Shown in pieces: positions 55,125 through 61,632 of a stretch of DNA of 64,000 nucleotides. A model generated the notes under the pieces. That model had not been told where the DNA came from. It did not search any database and saw only the letters and a program-made list of their open reading frames with translations. The stretch lies in NCBI RefSeq assembly GCF_002806995.1, contig NZ_NIHE01000005.1:1-64000 (forward strand). Reading direction: 5' to 3'. Both the position numbers and the translations under genes were made by a program. Position 1 is the first letter of the stretch. Each line of letters opens with the position of its first letter. This DNA comes from Confluentibacter lentus (GTDB lineage Bacteria; Bacteroidota; Bacteroidia; Flavobacteriales; Flavobacteriaceae).

Positions 55125-55154
55125 CAAATATAAAATATTTTTTTTCGAAAACAA
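55125..55154 (-). promoter_or_regulatory. Promoter of the candidate RNA
   Basis: On the minus strand TTG at 55154-55152, a 19-base spacer and TATATTTG at 55132-55125. It is divergent from the small-protein gene at 55217. Confidence 0.8.
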
Positions 55155-55216
55155 TAATCTTTTATAAGGATTTTGAATAGATTAATGTAATTTTGCGTCA
55201 AAATAAATATTTAAAT

Positions 55217-55486
55217 ATGGCAAATGTTAGAAACCTAAAGAAAGATATTAATTATGTTTTAGGTGATATTATAGAAGCAGTTTACGTTTGGGAATTCGCA
55301 AACCAAGGAAAAGACACTAAAAAAAGCGAAGCAATAATTGATGAGGCAATTGAAACTTTTGATGCTTTAATTGCTAAAATAAACGATAGTAAAGTGGTTA
55401 ATAAAAAATCCCATTTTAAAGCTATTGCTAATGAGCTTGAAACTAAAGGACGTGCTTTAATCGAAAAAATTAACGCTCTAGGATAA
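55217..55486 (+). CDS. Small conserved helical protein of unknown function
   Basis: An 89-residue protein, mostly helical, rich in Ala, Lys, Glu and Asp (MANVRNLKKDINYVLGDIIEAVY...). The start at 55217 is the first ATG; upstream in-frame codons only offer TTG. A TAATTTTG box at 55188-55195 ends 21 bases before it. There is no signal peptide, membrane segment or cysteine. I recognise the pattern as one seen in flavobacteria but know of no function. It is divergent from the candidate RNA and 63 bases upstream of tRNA-Thr. Confidence 0.8.
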   Translation: MANVRNLKKDINYVLGDIIEAVYVWEFANQGKDTKKSEAIIDEAIETFDALIAKINDSKVVNKKSHFKAIANELETKGRALIEKINALG

Positions 55487-55526
55487 AAATTAATGAATTC
55501 AGATTTGCAAATATGTAACTAAGAAT

Positions 55527-55534
55527 TATATTTG
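55527..55534 (+). promoter_or_regulatory. -7 box (TATATTTG) of the second tRNA-Thr
   Basis: Perfect TAnnTTTG, 15 bases before the tRNA, the same distance as in the tRNA-Val unit. Confidence 0.7.
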
Positions 55535-55549
55535 CCGAGTCAAAAATTC

Positions 55550-55623
55550 GCCGATGTAGCTCAGTTGGCTAGAGCAGCTGATTTGTAATCAGCAGGTCGT
55601 GGGTTCGAGCCCCTCCATCGGCT
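55550..55623 (+). tRNA. tRNA-Thr (anticodon TGT), second copy
   Basis: All 74 bases are identical to the tRNA at 37439-37512. Its last 17 bases are repeated, with changes, 150 bases further on. Confidence 0.95.
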
Positions 55624-55663
55624 CAATAAGACCTCAATCATGTAAATGGTTGGGGTTTTTTGT
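55607..55663. repeat. Direct repeat, copy 1 (tRNA-Thr 3' end plus terminator)
   Basis: It covers the last 17 bases of tRNA-Thr, the following spacer and the terminator stem, and matches 55757-55813 at a fixed offset of 150 bases with about nine to ten differences. Confidence 0.75.
55631..55661 (+). terminator. Terminator of the second tRNA-Thr
   Basis: An 11-bp stem ACCTCAATCAT/ATGGTTGGGGT (two G.T), loop GTAA and a T-run, 7 bases past the tRNA. Confidence 0.85.
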
Positions 55664-55706
55664 TGGTAGTCCTTTGGGCGAGAAGTTTATCCTGAGCATT
55701 ACTGAA

Positions 55707-55728
55707 AAAACAAAATATATTTTGTTTT
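55707..55728. repeat. Perfect 22-bp palindrome inside an imperfect inverted repeat
   Basis: AAAACAAAATA followed directly by its reverse complement. Weaker complementarity between flanking arms (55670-55706 and 55729-55757) suggests a small dispersed hairpin element between the two direct repeats. Confidence 0.55.
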
Positions 55729-55756
55729 GAAAGTAGCAAACGAAGTTTGTCGAAGG

Positions 55757-55813
55757 GAGCTCTTCCATCGGTTCAATAAAACCTTAATCATATAAATGAT
55801 TGGGGTTTTGTGT
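55757..55813. repeat. Direct repeat, copy 2 (tRNA 3' end remnant plus terminator)
   Basis: A divergent copy of 55607-55663. Its hairpin (ACCTTAATCAT/ATGATTGGGGT) keeps pairing despite changes, so it can still act as a terminator; it lies 7 bases from the end of the PBP gene. Confidence 0.7.
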
Positions 55814-55819
55814 TATAAA

Positions 55820-58126
55820 TCATTTTTTGTTTTTCCTAAACCAAGAAAAAATACCACCTTTCGGTTTTTCTTCATTGAATTCTTTGGTGTCTTTTTTGTT
55901 TCCAAACAAACGCTCAAAAAGACCGTCTTTTTTAGATGGTTCACATATTAAGGATTCCAAAACATCCTCTGAGGGGGTTTCAAATTTAGCAGAAACGATG
56001 GGTGCATATTTTGAATCTTGACTTAATAGCTGTAAGTAATTGGCGAATATGGGCAACGCCGAATTGGCTCCTTGGCCTATCGATGTATTACTGAAGCCTA
56101 TTTGCTGGTTATCATTTCCAACCCATGTAATGGTGACCAATTTTGGCATGATGCCCACAAACCAACCATCTTTATTATTTTGGGTGGTTCCTGTTTTGCC
56201 TGCTAAATCGTTGTTAAAGTGGTATTGTGAACGTAGTCTTTGTGCAGTTCCACTATCGATAGTTGCTTTCATAAACTCAAGCATCACCTGTCTTGTGGTA
56301 TCACTAAATGCTTTTTCTATTCGTTTTTTAGGATTTAAATCATCATAAGATGCTATTAAGTTGCCGTCTTTATCTTCAATTTTGGTAATAAATAAGGGGG
56401 TAGAGGGTATGCTGTTATTCACATAGGATGTATATGCTTTTGCCAGTTCTAAAACGCTTAGGTTTGAAGAGCCTAAAGCTATGGAAGGCACTTCTTCAAT
56501 AGTGCTTTCAATACCCATCATTTTTGCTTGATTGATGACTTTTGGTATGCCTATTTCATTCAATACTTTTACCGCTATGGTGTTTACGGAGTTGCTTAAT
56601 GCATATTGCAAAGAATAATTTAAATCGTCATCATGATCTCCGCCAGCGTTTGATGGTGTCCAATCTTCAACATCGGTATAAGTGATTGCTTTAATAGGGA
56701 AGTAGGTGCAGGGTTCCATACCGTTTTCTAAGGCAGCTGTATAAACAATGGGCTTAAATGTTGAGCCTACTTGGCGCTTGCTTTGCGATACATGGTCGTA
56801 TTGAAAATAGCGATAATCAATACCTCCAACATAAGCTTTGATGGCTCCAGAAGAAGGGTCTAGCGAAATCATGCCTGCATTGAGAAATTTTAAATAATAC
56901 TCCAAACTATCAAGTGTGGATAACTGTTTTATTTCAGTTTTGCTCCAGCTAAACAATTCTATGTCGCGTTTTTTCTTTAATTCGGCTTCAATTTCTTTTT
57001 CTGTTAAACCGGCTGCTTTTAGTTTTTTATAAGCAACCAAACGTATTTTAGCGGCTTTATAAGCCTGCTTGTTTTTAAGCCAAGGCGCATTATTGCCATA
57101 AGCTTTTTCATATTGCTTTTGTAAACCTGTCATGTGCTTTGTCATGGCAATTTCAGCATACTCTTGAAGTGTATTGTCTAAAGTTGTATAAATTTTTAAG
57201 CCATCATGAAAAATATTATAGATTTCGCCATTGGGTTTCCTAAATTTTTGTAATTGAAGAATCGTGTCTAATTGCCGTTTTATTTCAGCTCTGAAATAAG
57301 GGGCTAGCCCTTGGTTTGGGTCGTAAGAGCGATAGTCTAGAACAAGCGGTTCTTTTGAAATTTTTAAAGCTTCATCAGCATTCAAATACCCATATTTTTT
57401 CATTTGATTAATCACCACGTTCCTTCTGGTAATTGCTCTTTCTGGGTTAACCCTAGGGTTGTAATAGGTATTGGCTTTTAAAGAGCCGATAAGTGTTGCG
57501 GCTTGTGCTATGCTTATATCTTTTGTGTGCATGTTAAAGAATTTTTTCGATGCACTTTCAATCCCGTACGTATTATCAGGAAAAGGAACGGTATTGAGGT
57601 ACAGGGTAAGAATGTCTTCTTTGGAATACACTTTTTCAATTCTGGTAGCGACGATGCTTTCCATAATTTTATTGATGACTATGCTTAAAAAGCCATGGTC
57701 CTTTCTTCCGAATAGATTTTTAGCCAGTTGTAATGTAATGGTACTTCCGCCTCCAGATGCATCATTGGAGAGCAATATGGTTTTTAAAAATACACGCGCT
57801 AGACTTTTGTTATCTACACCATCATGATTGTAAAATCTGATATCTTCCGTACAAATAAGGGCATTTATAAGATGTTCAGGAAAATCTTTGTAAGTGATGG
57901 ATTGTCTATCAAACACGTAAAACTTACCGATTAACTCGTTGTTTGTGTCTAAAACTTCTGTGGCTTGGCTTTGCTTAAGGGTTTCCAAAGACTTAAGGGA
58001 AGGCACTTCGCCCCACATACCATAATAAATACTTCCAAAAAAGGAAACTAAAAGAAGGATTAAAAAAAAGGTGGCCGTTACAATAATTTTAAGCCATTTA
58101 TTTTTTAGAAATTTTATTTTAAGCAT
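55820..58126 (-). CDS. mrcA: Penicillin-binding protein 1A (bifunctional transglycosylase/transpeptidase)
   Basis: Class A PBP that polymerises and cross-links peptidoglycan on the outer face of the inner membrane. There is an N-terminal anchor (about 12-35). The GT51 domain has the catalytic Glu94 in EDIRFYNHDG, plus GGGSTITLQLAKNLF (about 126-140). The transpeptidase domain has S455-TFK458 (SxxK), S513-V-N515 (SxN) and K644-TG. A charged insert rich in Lys and Glu lies at about 340-400. Full length at 768 residues, with a basic tail. Upstream by 63 bases is the DUF4369 lipoprotein gene, so they may be co-transcribed. Confidence 0.95.
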   Translation of the reverse strand: MLKIKFLKNKWLKIIVTATFFLILLLVSFFGSIYYGMWGEVPSLKSLETLKQSQATEVLDTNNELIGKFYVFDRQSITYKDFPEHLINALICTEDIRFYNHDGVDNKSLARVFLKTILLSNDASGGGSTITLQLAKNLFGRKDHGFLSIVINKIMESIVATRIEKVYSKEDILTLYLNTVPFPDNTYGIESASKKFFNMHTKDISIAQAATLIGSLKANTYYNPRVNPERAITRRNVVINQMKKYGYLNADEALKISKEPLVLDYRSYDPNQGLAPYFRAEIKRQLDTILQLQKFRKPNGEIYNIFHDGLKIYTTLDNTLQEYAEIAMTKHMTGLQKQYEKAYGNNAPWLKNKQAYKAAKIRLVAYKKLKAAGLTEKEIEAELKKKRDIELFSWSKTEIKQLSTLDSLEYYLKFLNAGMISLDPSSGAIKAYVGGIDYRYFQYDHVSQSKRQVGSTFKPIVYTAALENGMEPCTYFPIKAITYTDVEDWTPSNAGGDHDDDLNYSLQYALSNSVNTIAVKVLNEIGIPKVINQAKMMGIESTIEEVPSIALGSSNLSVLELAKAYTSYVNNSIPSTPLFITKIEDKDGNLIASYDDLNPKKRIEKAFSDTTRQVMLEFMKATIDSGTAQRLRSQYHFNNDLAGKTGTTQNNKDGWFVGIMPKLVTITWVGNDNQQIGFSNTSIGQGANSALPIFANYLQLLSQDSKYAPIVSAKFETPSEDVLESLICEPSKKDGLFERLFGNKKDTKEFNEEKPKGGIFSWFRKNKK

Positions 58127-58189
58127 AGCGTTGTATTATCATATTTACGATTTAAAAATGGATACAGATGCCGCCCGCTTATTGTTTTT

Positions 58190-58897
58190 TTATTGCTCCT
58201 CTAATTTAATTTGATCGACAAATTTTTGAAGTTCTTTCCCATATTTTGAAGCTTTAACTTTGGGAGTTAATGATTTATTGATAGTGTCCAGCAGACTGAT
58301 TTTTGCATTATAGATTTCCGTTAATGCTAAATAGGGTGCTACCTCACTATCCTTATTGTTTATTGCAAAATTCACAGTATATAAATAGCGTCTTTTTAAA
58401 TTGTTCTCGTAATCCTTTTGGATTTTGTTTATTTTAGAAGTGTCGCCCGCTTGTTGTGATTCTAAATCTTCCTTTATGAGATCCAGATTTTTTTCATTGA
58501 ACTTTGCGGCCATAAGCTTGTACTTTTCCCAGACTTTTTGTTGCTCAGAGCCATTTATTTTTGCATCATATACAAACCTTTTCATAGAGGTATTTATTTC
58601 GGTAATGCCTTTATCTGCAAAGAATGCAATTCTATCTTCTTCACTTGAATTTTTATCCAAATACAAATAAAACATTTCAGGAGTATCTATGCTGCTATGT
58701 AATTCAAAGTCAGGAATTCCATTAATAATTACAGAATCAACAGTAACGAGTGAAGTATCTTGCTCCTTTTTAAGATAAATAGTTCCCTTTTTCAATCCTT
58801 CAATGGTGCCTTTTACAATTAAATCAGGAGTGGCTTCTTTGTTACATGAAACTACAAAAGCCAATAGTATTAATAATAGAATTTTTTTCATTTCCAA
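58190..58897 (-). CDS. DUF4369 domain lipoprotein
   Basis: A lipoprotein: the signal peptide ends in the lipobox VVSC with Cys18. The next part, VKGTIEGLKKGTIYLKK...VDSVIINGIPDFELHSSIDTPEMFYLYLD, is a DUF4369 domain, which normally forms the N-terminal part of TlpA/ResA-like thiol-disulfide proteins in Bacteroidota. Here, the remaining residues (about 105-235) are a charged helical region with no thioredoxin fold and no CXXC, so it is a stand-alone form. It precedes the PBP gene on the same strand. Role unknown. Confidence 0.82.
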   Translation of the reverse strand: MEMKKILLLILLAFVVSCNKEATPDLIVKGTIEGLKKGTIYLKKEQDTSLVTVDSVIINGIPDFELHSSIDTPEMFYLYLDKNSSEEDRIAFFADKGITEINTSMKRFVYDAKINGSEQQKVWEKYKLMAAKFNEKNLDLIKEDLESQQAGDTSKINKIQKDYENNLKRRYLYTVNFAINNKDSEVAPYLALTEIYNAKISLLDTINKSLTPKVKASKYGKELQKFVDQIKLEEQ

Positions 58898-59014
58898 CTA
58901 AATTTTAGAATCGCAAATATCTTATAATTATATTTCAAATTCTAATTGTGGCATCTTAATTTTTTTTGAGGAAATCGAATCAAAAAAGAAATTTAAACCA
59001 TGTATTATTAAAGT

Positions 59015-59031
59015 TTGGCACGATGCTTGTT
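59015..59031 (+). promoter_or_regulatory. Sigma-54-like promoter (TTGGCACG-N4-TTGT)
   Basis: TTGGCACG at 59015-59022, four bases, TTGTT at 59027-59031. It differs from the -24/-12 consensus TGGCACG-N4-TTGC only by T for the -12 C. The start would be near 59042. No protein gene follows. Confidence 0.5.
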
Positions 59032-59041
59032 TGTATGTATT

Positions 59042-59165
59042 CGTTGCAATCATGTTCACAAGTTTATTGAGTGGTTACTTTAAACTTATAATCGCAACTC
59101 ATATTTTTGGTTAGTTAGTTAGTTAGTTAGAGAAAAAGCACTCCTATTTAGGGGTGCTTTTTTTG
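59042..59165 (+). ncRNA. Candidate small RNA with TTAG repeat and terminator
   Basis: A predicted RNA of about 124 bases from the sigma-54-like promoter to the terminator. Its 5' part can fold: GTTGC (59043-59047) with GCAAC (59094-59098), and inside AAGTTTA (59060-59066) with TAAACTT (59081-59087). Five UUAG units and the terminator follow. No ORF of note. Existence of the RNA is inference. Confidence 0.45.
59111..59130 (+). repeat. Tandem tetranucleotide (TTAG)5
   Basis: Five perfect TTAG units directly upstream of the terminator stem; the only such array noticed in the window. Confidence 0.9.
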
Positions 59166-59166
59166 T
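59134..59166 (+). terminator. Orphan terminator 1
   Basis: A 12-bp stem AAAAGCACTCCT/AGGGGTGCTTTT (one G.T), a four-base loop and a seven-T run on the plus strand. Both flanking genes on this side are minus-strand, so it has no protein gene to end. Confidence 0.88.
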
Positions 59167-59213
59167 TTAAAATAATTCTAATAACTAATGTTTTATGTTT
59201 CTGGTTTGTGTAT

Positions 59214-59246
59214 TTTATCGTTGAAATGAAATATTACAACGATAAA
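59214..59246. promoter_or_regulatory. 10-bp inverted repeat (operator-like)
   Basis: TTTATCGTTG and CAACGATAAA are perfect inverted copies with a 13-base spacer. A related ATTTCATCGAT element lies at 59263-59273. It could be a dimeric repressor site or an RNA hairpin. Confidence 0.6.
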
Positions 59247-59435
59247 TGTTAAAAAATGATGTATTTCATCGATTTATTGTGTTTTTTGTCGTTCATATTG
59301 AATTATATTTTTACTTTTGAAGTGTACTAAATAACATACTTTTTAGTTCAATGGATTAATTAATTAATATTTGCATTATGTTGTTGATATAGAAGCCCTA
59401 AATCGATCTTCATAATATAAAAAGCAAATAAGGAG

Positions 59436-59467
59436 AAACCGAGTTTGAGGGAACTCGGTTTTTTTGT
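59436..59467 (+). terminator. Orphan terminator 2
   Basis: The stem AAACCGAGTT/AACTCGGTTT with a six-base loop and a strong T-run on the plus strand. No plus-strand gene precedes it. The minus-strand tail is too weak for it to serve the DoxX gene well. Confidence 0.85.
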
Positions 59468-59485
59468 GCTTATAATTCTCATATT

Positions 59486-59845
59486 TTATAAGTTGAGGTA
59501 GGAGTAAGCCCAATACATAAGTAAAAACTGCAAAGGAATTCTTGAAATGAGCGCCCAGGTTGGTAATCCTGCAGATGCTTTTTTGTCAGTAAGCATATAA
59601 AAATGTACTAAAAGAAACATCAGTAACATGATGATGATAAAGATAATGGCTATGTCTTTTACCGCTGGAATACATACCGATATACCTAAAATTACTTCTG
59701 CCATCCCGCTTAAATAAACCAATAATATATGTTTTGGTATATAATACGGCATAATGCGTGTATAGAATTTAGGTTTTATAAAATGATTGATTCCTGCGAC
59801 CATATATAGTGCAGCCATTACGTATAAATGCCAAGGATAATTCAT
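59486..59845 (-). CDS. DoxX-like small membrane protein
   Basis: A 119-residue protein with four membrane helices (about 3-18, 41-60, 64-85 and 100-116). The pattern YMVAGINHFIKPKFYTRIMPYYIP followed by GMAEVILGISVCIP is that of DoxX-like/DUF4267-type membrane proteins. Such proteins are linked to redox stress in some bacteria, but no role is shown here. It is divergent from the VanX-like gene with 38 bases between. Confidence 0.78.
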   Translation of the reverse strand: MNYPWHLYVMAALYMVAGINHFIKPKFYTRIMPYYIPKHILLVYLSGMAEVILGISVCIPAVKDIAIIFIIIMLLMFLLVHFYMLTDKKASAGLPTWALISRIPLQFLLMYWAYSYLNL

Positions 59846-59883
59846 GTTTAAAATGTATTTTCTCTAAATTAGCATAATTTGAA

Positions 59884-60555
59884 ATGTATATGAAACATAG
59901 AATAGCTTTTTTGTTTTTATTTATTTGTTTTAAAGTTCTTGGCCAATTACCAGAAGGATTTGTATATGTAAAAGATGTGATTCCAGATTTAGAAGTCGAA
60001 TTAAGGTACTCTTCATCAAAAAATTTTGTTGGTAAAGTAATTGATGGCTATCAATCCAATAAACTTATTTTAACCGAAGCTGCTGCCAATGCCTTGAAAT
60101 TGGTGCAACTGGAATTAGAGCAACAAGATATGTGTTTACTGTTGTTTGATGGGTATAGACCACAACGTGCCGTTAATCATTTTATGAAGTGGGCAGAAGA
60201 TTTAAATGATACCATTAACAAAAACCAATTTTATCCTGATGTGGATAAAAAAGATTTATTTAAAGAAGATTATATCGCCTCACGTTCTGGGCATAGTAAA
60301 GGAAGTACGGTAGATGTTACCATCATCAACGCTAAAACAAAGAAGCCTTTAGATATGGGAAGCAACTATGATTTCTTCGGAAAACAATCATGGACAGATT
60401 ATAAAGATATTTCCGAAGAACAAAAATCAAACAGAAAACTATTGCTAAAAATAATGACCAAACATGGTTTCGTGAATTTCTATAAAGAATGGTGGCATTT
60501 TACTTTAAAAAATGAACCTTTTCCTAATACGTATTTTGATTTTCCAGTAAAATAA
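59884..60555 (+). CDS. D-alanyl-D-alanine dipeptidase (VanX/DdpX, M15D)
   Basis: Zinc dipeptidase predicted to cleave D-Ala-D-Ala outside the cytoplasm. A signal peptide ends near residue 20 (CFKVLG). The zinc ligands and base are intact: His137 and Asp144 in SGHSKGSTVDVTI, and Glu202 with His205 in EWWHF. The FDGYRP motif at 88-93 carries the conserved Arg of the family. Length 223. Two ATGs, 59884 and 59890, are possible. There is no vanHA neighbourhood, so it is more likely a wall-turnover enzyme than a resistance gene. Confidence 0.9.
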   Translation: MYMKHRIAFLFLFICFKVLGQLPEGFVYVKDVIPDLEVELRYSSSKNFVGKVIDGYQSNKLILTEAAANALKLVQLELEQQDMCLLLFDGYRPQRAVNHFMKWAEDLNDTINKNQFYPDVDKKDLFKEDYIASRSGHSKGSTVDVTIINAKTKKPLDMGSNYDFFGKQSWTDYKDISEEQKSNRKLLLKIMTKHGFVNFYKEWWHFTLKNEPFPNTYFDFPVK

Positions 60556-60603
60556 AAACTTTTTATGTTTTGGGTCCTGGGTCTTAGGTCTGTAGTCTAT
60601 TGT

Positions 60604-61533
60604 CTAGCTTCTATCCTCTAACTTCATTTCCTCGCGCATCTGCTTAATAGTTAGTGTACTTCCATCATGGCTCCATCCTGGAGGACCAAAAGCATACATG
60701 AATTTATGATACCAATTCGGACTTTGCTTCATATCCTTCCAAATGTCTTTGTATTCATGCGTTAAAATAACCAAAGGGTTATAGGAATTAGGTGGTTTGG
60801 TAACACCATATTCAATGTCAATAGTCTCGTCTAATTCTTTCCAAGTTCCAAATAGTTTGTCGAACATATTTAAAAATCCACCGTGGTTTTTATCCATATA
60901 TTCCAAATTTTTAGCGTGGTGTACTTGGTGCATGGTGTGTGTATTGAATACTTTTTCAATAATTCCCATTTTCGGGACGTAAGCCGTATGTAACTGAAAT
61001 TGCCAAAGTGCTTCGATGCCTAAACATACAATCACCATTTCTGGAGGAAACCCAATGGCGGGCAACCACATATAAAAGAATGGTTTATATAAAATGGTGA
61101 ACCAGCCGTTTCTAACGGCCGTTCCTAGATTGAAATTGTCAGAAGAGTGATGTACAATATGTGCCGCCCATAAAAAGCGGACCATATGATTTTGCCTATG
61201 AAACCAATAATAGGTGAAATCGTCTAAAAACTGACATAAAATCCAAACATACCAAGCATAGCCAAAAGATTCCCAACCCATAATATTGGTGCGAACGCCA
61301 TCAACAATAGGATTGAACAATTCATATACATAATTGAAGATGACAATAGCCGAAATCGTTTTTATTAAAGGCGCTAAAATCACCGAGCCAACGCCCATAG
61401 TCATACTAGACGCTAGATCTTTCCATTTGTAGAGGTGTTTGTGGTCGTCGTGGGATTTGCTATAAGTGAGCTCCAATAAAATAAGCCCTAAAAAGCAGGG
61501 AACACCATACACTAACGGGTTTGTAAAATCCAT
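60604..61533 (-). CDS. Sterol desaturase/fatty acid hydroxylase family membrane enzyme
   Basis: Di-iron membrane oxygenase acting on a lipid. The histidine clusters of the family are complete: HRQNH (112-116), HIVHH (125-129) and HTMHQVHH (about 205-212), between four or five hydrophobic helices. Length 309. Possible substrates include fatty acyl chains, carotenoids or hopanoid/sterol-like lipids; none can be chosen from sequence. It lies alone on the minus strand; just downstream (60571-60603) is a run of GGTCT-type degenerate repeats. Confidence 0.88.
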   Translation of the reverse strand: MDFTNPLVYGVPCFLGLILLELTYSKSHDDHKHLYKWKDLASSMTMGVGSVILAPLIKTISAIVIFNYVYELFNPIVDGVRTNIMGWESFGYAWYVWILCQFLDDFTYYWFHRQNHMVRFLWAAHIVHHSSDNFNLGTAVRNGWFTILYKPFFYMWLPAIGFPPEMVIVCLGIEALWQFQLHTAYVPKMGIIEKVFNTHTMHQVHHAKNLEYMDKNHGGFLNMFDKLFGTWKELDETIDIEYGVTKPPNSYNPLVILTHEYKDIWKDMKQSPNWYHKFMYAFGPPGWSHDGSTLTIKQMREEMKLEDRS

Positions 61534-61632
61534 TTAATATCTAAATTTTAAAAACGTTGGTGTGGTTAGTAGTGTAGTGATGGTTTTTAATTTTCATCAA
61601 TATAGTAATTAACTAGCGGAATTACAACCAAT

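Larger units (their letters stand above)
58898..59485. other. 588-bp gap without ordinary genes, rich in signals
   Basis: No ORF longer than 24 codons with a supporting context was found. The gap holds a sigma-54-like promoter, a hairpin, a TTAG tandem repeat, two plus-strand terminators with no upstream gene, and a 10-bp inverted repeat; each is listed separately. Confidence 0.7.

Noticed and set aside
59884-60555. VanX-like gene as a vancomycin-resistance marker
   Set aside because: No vanH, vanA or VanRS genes are near; Bacteroidota are naturally shielded by the outer membrane; a wall-turnover role is more likely.
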